This document shows positions 8,222 through 16,641 of a DNA stretch of 64,000 bases, piece after piece (position 1 is the stretch's first letter; each line of letters begins with the position of its first letter). The position numbers and the translations under genes are program-made. The stretch comes from Fructobacillus sp. EFB-N1 (lineage in GTDB: Bacteria > Bacillota > Bacilli > Lactobacillales > Lactobacillaceae): positions 1-64,000 of the forward strand of contig NZ_LDUY01000004.1 of assembly GCF_001038455.1 (NCBI RefSeq), in the 5' to 3' direction. The notes under the pieces are model-generated. The model saw only the letters and a list, made by a program, of their open reading frames with translations, was not told the origin of the DNA and ran no database searches.

Positions 8222-9195
8222 CTGATTCGCGAAAGTGCTAAACAACTAATGCGCTTAGTCAAAGAAAACGTGAAGCCAAAAAATTTGATTACCAAAGAAG
8301 CGCTTGATATGGCCATGGGTGGTTCAACAATACCGTGCTTCATGTTTTAGCAATTGCTCATGAAGCAGGAATTGACTATAACCAAGAAAATATCAATAAA
8401 ATTGCTAAAAAAGTCCCTTATCTAGCCAAAATTGCGCCATCATCCAACTGGTCGATGGAAGATGTTCATCAAGCAAGTGGTATCCCAGCAATCATGAACG
8501 AACTTGTCCGCATGGGAATATCTTACATCCTGATCGCATGACCCTCACTAGGAAAACTATTCGAGAAAACGTGACTGGCCACGAAATTTTAAATGATGAA
8601 ATTATCAGGCGCTTTGATATAAATCCTTATTCTAAAGAAGGTGGTATCTCCATTCTTTCTACGGGAACCTTGCACCAGATGGCGCGGCCATCAAAGCTGG
8701 TAGAGTCGATGCCAGTGTCAAACAGTTTACGGGAGAAGCCATTGTGTTCGACTCGGAAAGGACGCTGTCAAGGCCATTGATGCCGGTCAGATTCCTGCCG
8801 GTCGCGTAGTCGTTACCCGTTATGAAGGACCTAAGAAAGGACCCGGCATGCCCGAAATGCTTGGACCAACATCTGCTCTAACTAGGATGGGACTAGGAAA
8901 AGAAGTTGCCCTGATTATTGATGGCCGTTTTTCCGGAGCAACCCGTGGTATCTCAGTTGGACATGTCAGTCCAGAGGCAGCAGATCAAGGACCAATCGCT
9001 TTAATTCATGATGGCGATCAAATTACAATTGATTTAGTTGACCGATCAATCCACTTACATGTTAGCGACGCGGAATTAGCAGAGCGAAAAACGCAATTAA
9101 AGCCTTTTAAGCTAAAAATCAAGCATGGTTGGATTGCTCGCTACCAAAGTCTCGTGACTTCAGCAAATACCGGTGCTGTTCTTAAAGGGAGCTGA
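8222..9195 (+). pseudogene. ilvD: Remnant of dihydroxy-acid dehydratase (IlvD), multiply frameshifted
   Basis: IlvD dehydrates dihydroxy-acids in valine/isoleucine synthesis. Roughly the C-terminal 60 percent is recognisable: [23 protein letters not shown], then [14 protein letters not shown], then [13 protein letters not shown], then [22 protein letters not shown], then [37 protein letters not shown] and [22 protein letters not shown]. At least four frame changes lie near 8325, 8520, 8655 and 8757. The N-terminal part with most Fe-S ligands is missing and no other ilv gene is adjacent. The last 115 codons (8848-9195) are intact. A dead gene, suggesting loss of branched-chain amino acid synthesis at this locus. 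Confidence 0.88.
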
Positions 9196-9229
9196 TGAAC
9201 TTTTCGGTTAAAGAAATGAGGTACCTTTC

Positions 9230-9556
9230 ATGAGAACTGCAACAGAAAACCTTAAAAACAGAATGGTCCAGGTCCAGGCTCTTTCAGAAGTAATTGATCC
9301 TGAATTGAAATGTGATATCATCAATCTTGCCTTAGTTTACGGATTATCGATGGATGATCATCATTGCGTAACTGTTCGATTAACATTAACTACAATGGGC
9401 TGTCCCTTAACAGAGGTTTTAGAAACCATGATTGAACGTGCCTTAATGATTCTCGTTGAGGTCGAAAAAGAAGTCGTCGTCGAACTCGTCTGGAGTCCCG
9501 CCTGGAATTAAAACATGATGAGCGACTATTCCAAACTTGTTTTAGGAGTCTATTAA
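9230..9556 (+). pseudogene. MIP18/SufT-like (DUF59) iron-sulfur assembly protein, truncated by an in-frame stop
   Basis: The frame begins MRTATENLKNRM and carries DUF59 hallmarks: SEVIDPELKCDIINLALVYGL and LTTMGCPLTEVLE, with the conserved Cys in MGCP, and ELVWSPAWN near the end. TAA at 9509-9511 stops it at 93 residues; the frame continues in register for 15 more codons (MMSDYSKLVLGVY) to TAA 9554, which matches the usual C-terminal tail (family length about 105). So only the tail is cut off, and residual activity is possible. Such proteins help load Fe-S clusters; its position after a dead Fe-S enzyme gene (ilvD) may be meaningful. Confidence 0.72.
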
Positions 9557-9559
9557 CAA

Positions 9560-9901
9560 AAAAGATTAGTTTCGCAAGCGATGACTGTTTTGATTATTCT
9601 GGCCGTATTGTCTACTAATTCAAAAACAATTCTTGCCGTTAGTGCACTTGCTTTAATTCCAATTATCATGTTGTATAATTTATTAGGCTATCTATTTGTT
9701 TTTTTGTTTGCCAGACTATTACAAATTGACAGTGCCCAACAGAAGGCAATTACGTTTGAAATTGGTATGCAAGATTCGGCCCTTGCGTCTACATTAGCAA
9801 TTTCATTTTTCGAACCTGCTTCCGCCATTTCAGCTGTCATTTTCTCTGTTTGGCACAATATCTCTTGATCAGTTTTAGCCTCCATTTGGAAGCACTATTA
9901 A
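9560..9901 (+). pseudogene. C-terminal remnant of a bile acid:sodium symporter-family (BASS) transporter
   Basis: The frame in register with the preceding gene encodes three hydrophobic segments and the family-like stretch KAITFEIGMQDSALASTLAISFF followed by AVIFSVWHNIS. An in-frame TGA at 9866-9868 interrupts it where a Gly is usual, and the frame then continues SVLASIWKHY to TAA 9899. About 200 N-terminal residues with the rest of the transporter are missing. BASS proteins move organic acids such as pantoate or keto acids with Na+. Not functional. Confidence 0.65.
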
Positions 9902-9925
9902 GAGCTCTTCCGTTCATGGCAATAC

Positions 9926-9953
9926 AAAAAGTCGGCATTTTAGCCGACTTTTT
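9926..9953. terminator. Intrinsic terminator
   Basis: Stem AAAAAGTCGGC / GCCGACTTTTT with a short loop, symmetrical A and T runs, so usable from both strands; it closes the decayed region. Confidence 0.8.
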
Positions 9954-9981
9954 ATGATTAAAAATCAAACTCATTGGATAG

Positions 9982-10016
9982 AAAAAGGCCCGTTGCTTAA
10001 GCAACGGGCCTTTTTT
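9982..10016. terminator. Second intrinsic terminator, strong GC stem
   Basis: AAAAAGGCCCGTTGC / GCAACGGGCCTTTTTT with a TTAA loop. It lies just downstream of the minus-strand small membrane gene and the ATPase, and is also oriented to stop plus-strand reading. Confidence 0.88.
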
Positions 10017-10028
10017 ACTATTAATATT

Positions 10029-10256
10029 TTATTTTAGTAAGTGCTGCTTTGCTTTACGAAATATCCATACGACCAGACTTAGTCCTGAATAAATCGAAAC
10101 GAAGATGATAAAGTTCAAGAAGAGATTATCCTGAATAGCGGGATAAATCTTTTCAACTTGGTCAATACCAATAAAACTACCTAAAATAATGAAAATACTG
10201 CTAATGGAGAAGCCTCTTTTTCGGCGTTCGGGTCTCGACTTCGCTTGCATACTCAT
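10029..10256 (-). CDS. Small two-helix membrane protein, unknown function
   Basis: A 75-residue protein: a basic N-terminus (KSRPERRKRGF), a hydrophobic segment at about 17-33, a short loop with acidic residues, and a second segment at about 47-64, ending in KAKQHLLK. I do not recognise a named family. It starts 26 nt after the stop of the P-type ATPase on the same strand and ends just before a strong terminator, so it is very likely co-transcribed with it and under the same metal-sensing leader. A role as a small regulator or partner of the pump is only an inference. Confidence 0.65.
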   Translation of the reverse strand: MSMQAKSRPERRKRGFSISSIFIILGSFIGIDQVEKIYPAIQDNLFLNFIIFVSIYSGLSLVVWIFRKAKQHLLK

Positions 10257-10282
10257 TTACCTCTCAAGTAAGTTATTAGTCA

Positions 10283-12925
10283 TTAAACCTGAAAGAGCTT
10301 CGGACTGATTTTCTTCAAGATTTCTAAGATAATTGTCGGCACAACAGTTAAGAGAACAATCATCAACCAATGGCTAGCTGATAAGCTAACCAAGCCGAAG
10401 AGTCCTTGAACACCCGGAATTACCGAAACGGCAATGGTAATCAATGTTGCTAAGATGGCCATGTTCACCAACGATGGGTTGGCACCGTAGCGAATTGAAA
10501 AGAGCGACTTTTCAGAACGGATATTGAAAACGTGAATAATCGACGTTAATGACAAGACCACGAAGGCCATTGTCTGACCAACTTCTTCTGAAGTAGCGAT
10601 ACCACCCATGGCCACATTTTGACCAAACCAAATGGCACCTAAGGTCACCAGGGCAAAGAGCGATGCGTTTAAGGCAATCTGTCGGCCAAGTCCCTGGCTA
10701 AACAATGATGCATTTTTAGGCATCGGCGCCTTATCCATCACATTTGTTAACATCGGTTCACGACTCAAAGCGAATCCTGGCAAACCATCGGCTACAAGGT
10801 TAATAAAAAGTAGATGGATTGGGAGTAACGGTGAACCCCAGCCTAAAATCATGGCAATCATGATAGCAATTAATTCCGAGATGTTAGCGGACAAAAGGAA
10901 ATTAATGGTCTTACGAACCTTAACATAAACGCCTCGTCCTTCTTCGATAGCACTAATAATCGTCGCAAAGTTATCATCTGTCAAAACGATATCGGAAGCA
11001 CCACGAGCAACGTCAGTTCCGGTTTGGCCCATAGAAATACCAACATTGGCTGCCTTCAAAGCCGGTGCATCATTGACACCATCACCCGTCATGGCAATCG
11101 TAGCATCTTGTCGCTGCCATGACTTGATAATTCTGATTTTGTCCGTTGGTGTTACACGAGCATAAACACTATAATCTTTAACATTCTTATCCAATTCAGC
11201 ATCGGATAATTGGGCCAATTCGGCACCGGTTAATGTTTTGTCGCCTGGTTGTAAAATGCCGATTTCACGGGCGATTGCACTCGCCGTTTCAACGTGGTCA
11301 CCGGTAATCATCACCGTCTTAACCCCGGCTTGTCTTGCCTGAGCAACGGCCGCTGCTGATTCCGGACGTGGTGGATCAATAATACCAACCAAACCGACCA
11401 GTTCTAAATTGCTTTCATAAAATTTCTGAGTTGGTTCTTCCGGCATTTGATCAAAGACGTGCTTTGTAATAGTCAAAACACGCAGTGCCTGACGACCGAA
11501 CTTTTGGTTAATCTTTTCGGCTTCAGCAACACCACCGTTTGCCAGCATTGGGGCCAACACATCAAAGGCTCCCTTAGTGATGGCAATGTAACCACCATCT
11601 GGTCGTTGATGAACGGTTGTCATCCGCTTTTTTGTTGAATTAAATGGTACCTGATCAACTACAGGATATTCAGCCAATAATTCTTCTCGACTCTTAATAG
11701 GATCAATGGCCCGTACCAAAGCAACTTCCGTTGGCAAACCATCAAAACGTGTTTCACCATCTTCATCTTCCGATACTGCAACGTTCGTTGACATTGCTGC
11801 CAATGACAAAACTTCCTCGGCTTCAGCTGTGATACCATCCGCTGTGGCTGATAACTGATTTTGACTCGCTTGCCAGACTTGACGAACTGTCATCTTATTT
11901 TGCGTCAAAGTTCCAGTCTTATCCGAAGCGATGACATTCGTTGTTCCCAGCGTTTCAACCGCTGGTAATCGACGAATAATAGCGTGCTTCTTGGCGATTC
12001 GCTGAACGCCAAGAGCTAGAGTCATGGTCACGATCACTGGCAGCGTTTCTGGCACAATGGCAACGGCTAAGGAGATGGCTGTTAAGAAGATGTGCTTCAG
12101 ATCCATTCCTTGGGCAATTCCTAACGTCAAAACGACAATAGCAGAGATAATGGCCAAATAAGAAATATTACGACCTAATTGAGCTAAACGACGTTGTAAT
12201 GGTGTCAAAGGCGTGCTATTTTCATTGTTCAACAGGCTGGCAATCTTACCCATTTCGGTTGCCATTCCCACAGCCGTGACGATGGCAAGGCCATGACCAT
12301 TAACAACAGTCGTACCACGATAAACCATCGTTACTCGTTCACCGAGGTCGACGTCCTTGTCTCCCTCAAAAGTAGCCTCCGCATCTTTTTCAACGGGTAA
12401 ACTTTCGCCAGTTAATGCAGACTCTTCTGTCTGCAATTCAACAGCTTCAATTAAACGCGCATCAGCGGCGATGGATCGTCCGTTTTCTAAGAGCAAAATA
12501 TCACCGACGACAACGTCATCCGAATCAATTAATTCCGGCTGACCGTCACGCAGAACCTTAACCTGGCTCTTATTCAAATCCTTCAAGGCGGCTAAAGAGT
12601 TCTCCGCCTTTCCTTCTTGGAAAATGGACAATGCTGAGTTGATGACCACAATCCCGATCACCAACAGACTTTCGAAGTAATTATTACTTCCTTCCAAATA
12701 AGTGGCGACAAAGGAAATCCCGGCAGCAATCAGCAAAATGATAGTTGCCACATCCTTTAAACTAAGCAAAATTTTCTTAGCTAAAGACGTCTTTTTTTCA
12801 GCAACGAAAACGTTTTTTCCGTGTTCTTGTCGGCTTTTCTCGACCTGATTTTCCGAAAGCCCTTGGTTCGGTTTTGTCCCAAGAGTCTGGAGTGTTGCTT
12901 GAACTCCTTTTTGGAATGCTTGCAT
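10283..12925 (-). CDS. P-type (P2) cation-transporting ATPase, probable Mn2+ (or Ca2+) exporter
   Basis: An 880-residue pump driving cation export with ATP. Domains: N-terminal cation-ATPase domain, paired membrane helices, actuator loop with TGES ([15 protein letters not shown]), M4 with VPETLP, phosphorylation site [10 protein letters not shown], nucleotide domain with KGAFD, hinge [12 protein letters not shown], and C-terminal helices with NLVADGLP. The M4 motif PETLP differs from the PEGLP typical of calcium pumps. ATG 12925 follows GAAAGGA. The leader carries a yybP-ykoY-type RNA, which in Lactococcus controls the P-type ATPase YoaB, so manganese detoxification is the best guess; Ca2+ remains possible. 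The small membrane gene downstream is likely co-transcribed. Confidence 0.88.
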   Translation of the reverse strand: MQAFQKGVQATLQTLGTKPNQGLSENQVEKSRQEHGKNVFVAEKKTSLAKKILLSLKDVATIILLIAAGISFVATYLEGSNNYFESLLVIGIVVINSALSIFQEGKAENSLAALKDLNKSQVKVLRDGQPELIDSDDVVVGDILLLENGRSIAADARLIEAVELQTEESALTGESLPVEKDAEATFEGDKDVDLGERVTMVYRGTTVVNGHGLAIVTAVGMATEMGKIASLLNNENSTPLTPLQRRLAQLGRNISYLAIISAIVVLTLGIAQGMDLKHIFLTAISLAVAIVPETLPVIVTMTLALGVQRIAKKHAIIRRLPAVETLGTTNVIASDKTGTLTQNKMTVRQVWQASQNQLSATADGITAEAEEVLSLAAMSTNVAVSEDEDGETRFDGLPTEVALVRAIDPIKSREELLAEYPVVDQVPFNSTKKRMTTVHQRPDGGYIAITKGAFDVLAPMLANGGVAEAEKINQKFGRQALRVLTITKHVFDQMPEEPTQKFYESNLELVGLVGIIDPPRPESAAAVAQARQAGVKTVMITGDHVETASAIAREIGILQPGDKTLTGAELAQLSDAELDKNVKDYSVYARVTPTDKIRIIKSWQRQDATIAMTGDGVNDAPALKAANVGISMGQTGTDVARGASDIVLTDDNFATIISAIEEGRGVYVKVRKTINFLLSANISELIAIMIAMILGWGSPLLPIHLLFINLVADGLPGFALSREPMLTNVMDKAPMPKNASLFSQGLGRQIALNASLFALVTLGAIWFGQNVAMGGIATSEEVGQTMAFVVLSLTSIIHVFNIRSEKSLFSIRYGANPSLVNMAILATLITIAVSVIPGVQGLFGLVSLSASHWLMIVLLTVVPTIILEILKKISPKLFQV

Positions 12926-12959
12926 GAGTATTCCTTTCAATGGTTCATGAGAAGGTATC

Positions 12960-13059
12960 ACACCAGAGATGGTCTCCTGGCCACGGCACGTCTTCTCTTG
13001 CGTGACCGTGTTGGCAGTTGCATACTACTCAAAGTTCGGCGCCGACAATAAAGTGGTGT
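12960..13059 (-). promoter_or_regulatory. yybP-ykoY-type (Mn2+) riboswitch
   Basis: A 100-nt element on the minus strand, ending 34 nt before the ATPase start. The closing stem pairs ACACCA (13054-13059) with TGGTGT (12960-12965). Conserved family sequences are present: GAGTAG in the first loop (13024-13029 area), CCAACA leading into a hairpin CACGG-t-CACG / CGTG-CCGTG, then GGCCAGGAGACC (GAGACC at 12971-12976 area). This order (AGUAG ... CAACA-stem-GGC...AGACC) is that of the manganese-sensing yybP-ykoY class. Mechanism (translation or transcription) is not clear; no terminator with a T-run is seen between it and the start codon, which points to translation control. Confidence 0.72.
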
Positions 13060-13377
13060 AAGTCCCCGAATTTTGAAATCGTGTCTCTTCATAGATAAAA
13101 AGCGAACATTTTCGGCTAATCATTTGCGATTAACATGTAGGTTTTTAGCTAATTGGAATACTGGCACAATTAACTGTCAAAATTAATATTCAGATATGTA
13201 TGAAAGTACGACGCCATTAGAGTGAATAAAAGTATTCTTAAACTAATAAGTATGACTAATTTTATTTTAGCATACTTATAACGATTTTTGTAAGTTTTAA
13301 AGAATAAAATAATTTTTTCTAATAAAAAAACACTATTAAATCAGCGATTATATACTTTAAATTAGAATAATATTTAT
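13060..13377. other. AT-rich intergenic region with probable promoter and an inverted repeat
   Basis: No gene is visible. On the minus strand TTGACA (13175-13180) with a 17-bp spacer to TCCAAT (13152-13157) is a weak candidate promoter for the riboswitch-ATPase unit. A 9-bp inverted repeat ATAAGTATG / CATACTTAT (13246-13254 and 13271-13279) lies further upstream and could be an operator or a hairpin. Confidence 0.4.
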
Positions 13378-13412
13378 TAAAAAACGCCTATACCAATTTT
13401 GGAAGGTGTTTA
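13378..13412 (-). terminator. Weak intrinsic terminator downstream of the GNAT gene
   Basis: On the minus strand AACACCT...AGGCGTT (with one G-T pair) is followed by TTTTTTAATAA. It lies about 40 nt after the end of the acetyltransferase gene. Confidence 0.55.
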
Positions 13413-13450
13413 TCTGTCAAGTATTCCGTCTCCCTTTAAAAGATAGACCA

Positions 13451-13900
13451 TCAATCATTCACGAAGACAAATTTCTTTTGCGTTTTCACTTCTTCAAAGC
13501 CAAGATAACGATAAAAAGCATGGGCATCTTGACGATTTGCACCAGAATTAAGCCTGATGATTCGAATTTTTCGGCTTTTGCCCGCCGCCTCTAACCACTC
13601 AATTAAAGCCGTGCCAATTCCCTGCCCCTGCGCTGACTGGTTGACCGCCAATGCCAAAATATTCAACGCAGGATCAGCATAAATTTCCTGGTAAACTTCG
13701 GCATGAAGATAGCCTAAAACCTTGTGCTGTGGGTTTTCGGCAACGGCCAGCAGATGGTGGCGTTGATCTTCCAGCAATTGCAATAACTGATTTTTCGCCT
13801 TCTCAATTGGATAATCGTACCCCAACTCATTTGTATTGAGCATGTGAAGGGCAGCCAAGTCAAGCAGCGTAGCCTCACGAATAAAAAATTTTTCAGACAT
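13451..13900 (-). CDS. GNAT-family N-acetyltransferase
   Basis: A 149-residue acetyltransferase using acetyl-CoA. The acetyl-CoA loop is QSAQGQGIGTAL (about residues 88-99), preceded by the beta-strand ILALAVN and followed by RLNSGANRQDAHAFYRYLGFEE, the usual end of the fold. It begins only 3 nt after the stop of the rmlB-like gene, so the two are one operon. The substrate is unknown; coupling to a nucleotide-sugar dehydratase might suggest an amino-sugar, but GNATs of this short type more often act on amines or peptides. Confidence 0.8.
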   Translation of the reverse strand: MSEKFFIREATLLDLAALHMLNTNELGYDYPIEKAKNQLLQLLEDQRHHLLAVAENPQHKVLGYLHAEVYQEIYADPALNILALAVNQSAQGQGIGTALIEWLEAAGKSRKIRIIRLNSGANRQDAHAFYRYLGFEEVKTQKKFVFVND

Positions 13901-13903
13901 TTT

Positions 13904-14914
13904 TCACCGACGTCCTTCCTGAAGGTACTTAGCTTCGACAATTGTGTGCGCTTTTTGCCACCAATTCTGGTGATTTTGGTACCAGGCAATGGTTTCTTCT
14001 AAACCAGCATCAAAATCACTAAAGGCCGGGTGCCAGTCAAGGGCTGCCATCGTGCTACTAGCATCCAAGGCATAACGCTGATCATGGCCGGGACGATCAG
14101 CAACATGCGAAATATTCGACGAATTCTGACCCAACTGGTGCAAGATTTTTTGCACAACTGTTAAATTACTCAACTGACAGTTAGCCGAAAACAGATATGT
14201 TTGGCCACTTTGTCCCCTTTCCAAAATAGCTAACAGACCTCGAACGTGATCCGTCACGTGCAACCAATCACGCACCTGCTTCCCAGAACCAAATATTTTG
14301 GGTTTTTCACCACTCATGACAGTAGCAATTGTCCGTGGAATTAGCTTTTCAACATATTGATAAGGGCCATAATTATTCGACGAGTTTGAAATTGTGGCTT
14401 GAATACCAAAAGACCGGACCCACGCCCGAACCAAGTGGTCAGAGCTTGCCTTTGTTGCCGAATATGGTGACGAAGGTTGATAACGAGACTCTTCTTGAAA
14501 AGTCGCCGTTGAATCAATCGGTAAATCACCAAAAACTTCATCAGTGGAAACGTGGTGGTAAAAGACACGGTATTTACGAACTGCTTCCAGCAACGTATAG
14601 GTACCGATAATATTTGTATCCAAAAATGGCCTTGGATTGGCTAATGAATTGTCATTATGGCTTTCCGCCGCAAAGTTCATCACGACATCGACAGTCTGAA
14701 CCAGCTGATCAACCAGTGGCGCGTCACAAATATCGCCAACTACTACATGCAGTCGTTTAGTTGATAAATCAGTTATATTGTCTAAGTTTCCGGAGTAAGT
14801 TAACTTATCTAAAACTGTGATTTCGACTTTTTGATCGTGCTCCAGCAGATAACGAACGAAGTTAGCGCCAATGAAGCCAGCACCTCCCGTTACGAGTATT
14901 TTTTGATAGCGCAT
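13904..14914 (-). CDS. rmlB: dTDP-glucose 4,6-dehydratase (RmlB-like)
   Basis: A 336-residue extended SDR enzyme converting dTDP-glucose to the 4-keto-6-deoxy sugar, second step to dTDP-L-rhamnose. The NAD motif GGAGFIG is at residues 10-16, the active-site stretch STDEVFG at about 125, the YSATK catalytic Tyr/Lys at about 150, and SNNYGPYQ and GSGKQVRDWLHV follow as in RmlB. Family length is normal. It is an orphan: no rmlA, rmlC or rmlD lies next to it, only a GNAT gene 3 nt downstream. RBS is GGAGAG before ATG. A different NDP-sugar 4,6-dehydratase is possible but RmlB is the closest fit. Confidence 0.85.
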   Translation of the reverse strand: MRYQKILVTGGAGFIGANFVRYLLEHDQKVEITVLDKLTYSGNLDNITDLSTKRLHVVVGDICDAPLVDQLVQTVDVVMNFAAESHNDNSLANPRPFLDTNIIGTYTLLEAVRKYRVFYHHVSTDEVFGDLPIDSTATFQEESRYQPSSPYSATKASSDHLVRAWVRSFGIQATISNSSNNYGPYQYVEKLIPRTIATVMSGEKPKIFGSGKQVRDWLHVTDHVRGLLAILERGQSGQTYLFSANCQLSNLTVVQKILHQLGQNSSNISHVADRPGHDQRYALDASSTMAALDWHPAFSDFDAGLEETIAWYQNHQNWWQKAHTIVEAKYLQEGRR

Positions 14915-15000
14915 GGCCTTCTCTCCTTTGCTGATTTTAAAAAATATTATAACAAAAGGTCCTCCTCAGCAAGCACTGAATTGGCCCCTTCTCAATATTC

Positions 15001-16530
15001 TTACATTTTCAATAGAAGCGATGCCCGAATCTTTTTCGATTCGGCTTGTGCCGTTCGAACATAGATGGTATCTCCCGGTCGCAAAATCAAATCTCCAGCT
15101 GGCAGTAAGCTTTGGTTTCCCCGCTTCACCATCGTAATTAAGCTTTGACTGAGCCAGTCAATATTGCGAATTTCACGGTCATCTAAGACTGTGCCGGCCA
15201 AAACTGGCACTTCCAAAGTGATCAGCTGTTGGCCACCATCTTCTTCCTGATTTTGCAAAAGACGGTTCAGCAAGGACTCATAGATTGGTGCACCGTTGCA
15301 CAAGTCGACCACTAGGTAAGCAACTAAGCTGACAACGGCCAACGGCAAAACATGGGTTACGGAACCGACCATCTCAATAATCAGGATGATGGCAGTAAAA
15401 GGCGCTTTCCCGATAGCCGCAAAATAAGCAGCCATGCCAATAACCACGAAATCAATGAGATAAGACGCAGACAGCCAACCCAAAATGACAAAAACCTGAC
15501 CAATGATAGCACCATTTAAGGCACCAAGCGTCAAAATTGGTAAAAAGATGCCCCCAGGAAGACCCGATCCGTAACTAATCATCGAGAAGATAAAGCGAAC
15601 TAGCACCATGGCCAATAAAATTTTGATACCTGGAACATGGTGACCAAGTGCCAGGACCAAATTATTGCCCCCACCAAGGCCATTTGACCAAACAAGCCCT
15701 AAAGGAATAACCAGCATCAGTGGCATCAGGCCGTTCAGATATTTTGGTAGGTGTGTCCATTGATAAATCTTCTGGCTGGCCAAGAGCGTTTTTTGGTATA
15801 GAAAGCCCAGCAAACCAAGAATGAGCCCCAAAATCAAGAGCAGGCCGTAAAGGTGGACTGGAATGAGTGGTAATTGTCCAACCGCCAAAACCGGCGTCTG
15901 GCCGAAAACAATTGTGGAAATCGCATCGGCAATCACAGAACCGGCCAATGCCCCCAGCCAGATAACCGGCGAAAAACTATGGTAGATTTCTTCCAAGACG
16001 AACATCACACCAGCTAACGGTGCATTAAAGGCGGCAGCCAAACCCGAAGCCGCTCCTGCCGCAATCAGTGACTTTTTTTGACTATGATCAACCTTGATGG
16101 TTTCAGCAACTCCTTGCCCGACGGCAGCACCAAGTTGAATCGAGGGTCCTTCTCGTCCCAACATCAAGCCGGAACCAATAGCTAAGATACCGGCAACAAA
16201 TTTCCGCCACAAAATCGAAAAATAATTTAAATGCAGTTGATCCATCAACTGCCCTTCAACCTGTGGAATCCCAGAACCCGCGATATTGGGTTCCTTTTTC
16301 ACTAACATCGCGACAATCAGGCCGATTACTAAATTAATAAGAACAACGAGGACAAGCATTAACCAGTGGCCGCTTTTAATGTACGTATACATATCACGCC
16401 ACCACGAAAGCGAGTGTTCAATGCTCATTCGAAAAACGGACACCACAATCCCGGTCAAAACACCAACCAGAGCCCCATTGATAATCACCATTAATCGATT
16501 TGTATTGAAATGAAAGGTATTTTTTTGCAT
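15001..16530 (-). CDS. ClC-family chloride channel/antiporter with C-terminal TrkA_C domain
   Basis: A 509-residue membrane protein. The three ClC anion-site motifs are present: GSGIPQVEG (about residue 84), GREGPSIQLG with the gating Glu (about 125), and GGIFLPILTLG (about 325). About ten or more helices fill residues 15-400. The C-terminal 80 residues (ITLEVPVLAGTVLDDREIRN...GDTIYVRT) form a RCK_C/TrkA_C-like ligand-binding domain. It probably exchanges Cl- for H+ and helps acid tolerance. The GREGP form argues against the fluoride-specific ClC branch. Monocistronic on the minus strand; the start is near the divergent AT-rich gap after proA. Confidence 0.88.
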   Translation of the reverse strand: MQKNTFHFNTNRLMVIINGALVGVLTGIVVSVFRMSIEHSLSWWRDMYTYIKSGHWLMLVLVVLINLVIGLIVAMLVKKEPNIAGSGIPQVEGQLMDQLHLNYFSILWRKFVAGILAIGSGLMLGREGPSIQLGAAVGQGVAETIKVDHSQKKSLIAAGAASGLAAAFNAPLAGVMFVLEEIYHSFSPVIWLGALAGSVIADAISTIVFGQTPVLAVGQLPLIPVHLYGLLLILGLILGLLGFLYQKTLLASQKIYQWTHLPKYLNGLMPLMLVIPLGLVWSNGLGGGNNLVLALGHHVPGIKILLAMVLVRFIFSMISYGSGLPGGIFLPILTLGALNGAIIGQVFVILGWLSASYLIDFVVIGMAAYFAAIGKAPFTAIILIIEMVGSVTHVLPLAVVSLVAYLVVDLCNGAPIYESLLNRLLQNQEEDGGQQLITLEVPVLAGTVLDDREIRNIDWLSQSLITMVKRGNQSLLPAGDLILRPGDTIYVRTAQAESKKIRASLLLKM

Positions 16531-16567
16531 ATTTTTAGTTTACACCTTTTTATTCTAAAATCGTAAC

Positions 16568-16611
16568 GAAAAACAAAAATAGTTCAAAAAGATTGATAAC
16601 TTTTTGAACTA
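16568..16611 (-). terminator. Intrinsic terminator of proBA
   Basis: Perfect 11-bp stem AGTTCAAAAAG / CTTTTTGAACT (16581-16610) with T-rich tail on the minus strand just after proA. Confidence 0.8.
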
Positions 16612-16641
16612 TTTAACAAGAAATTAGATTGTTCGCCGATT

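Noticed and set aside
8063-8245. Independent 60-residue minus-strand gene
   Set aside because: Its sequence is one frame of the broken ribB fossil and has no ribosome site.
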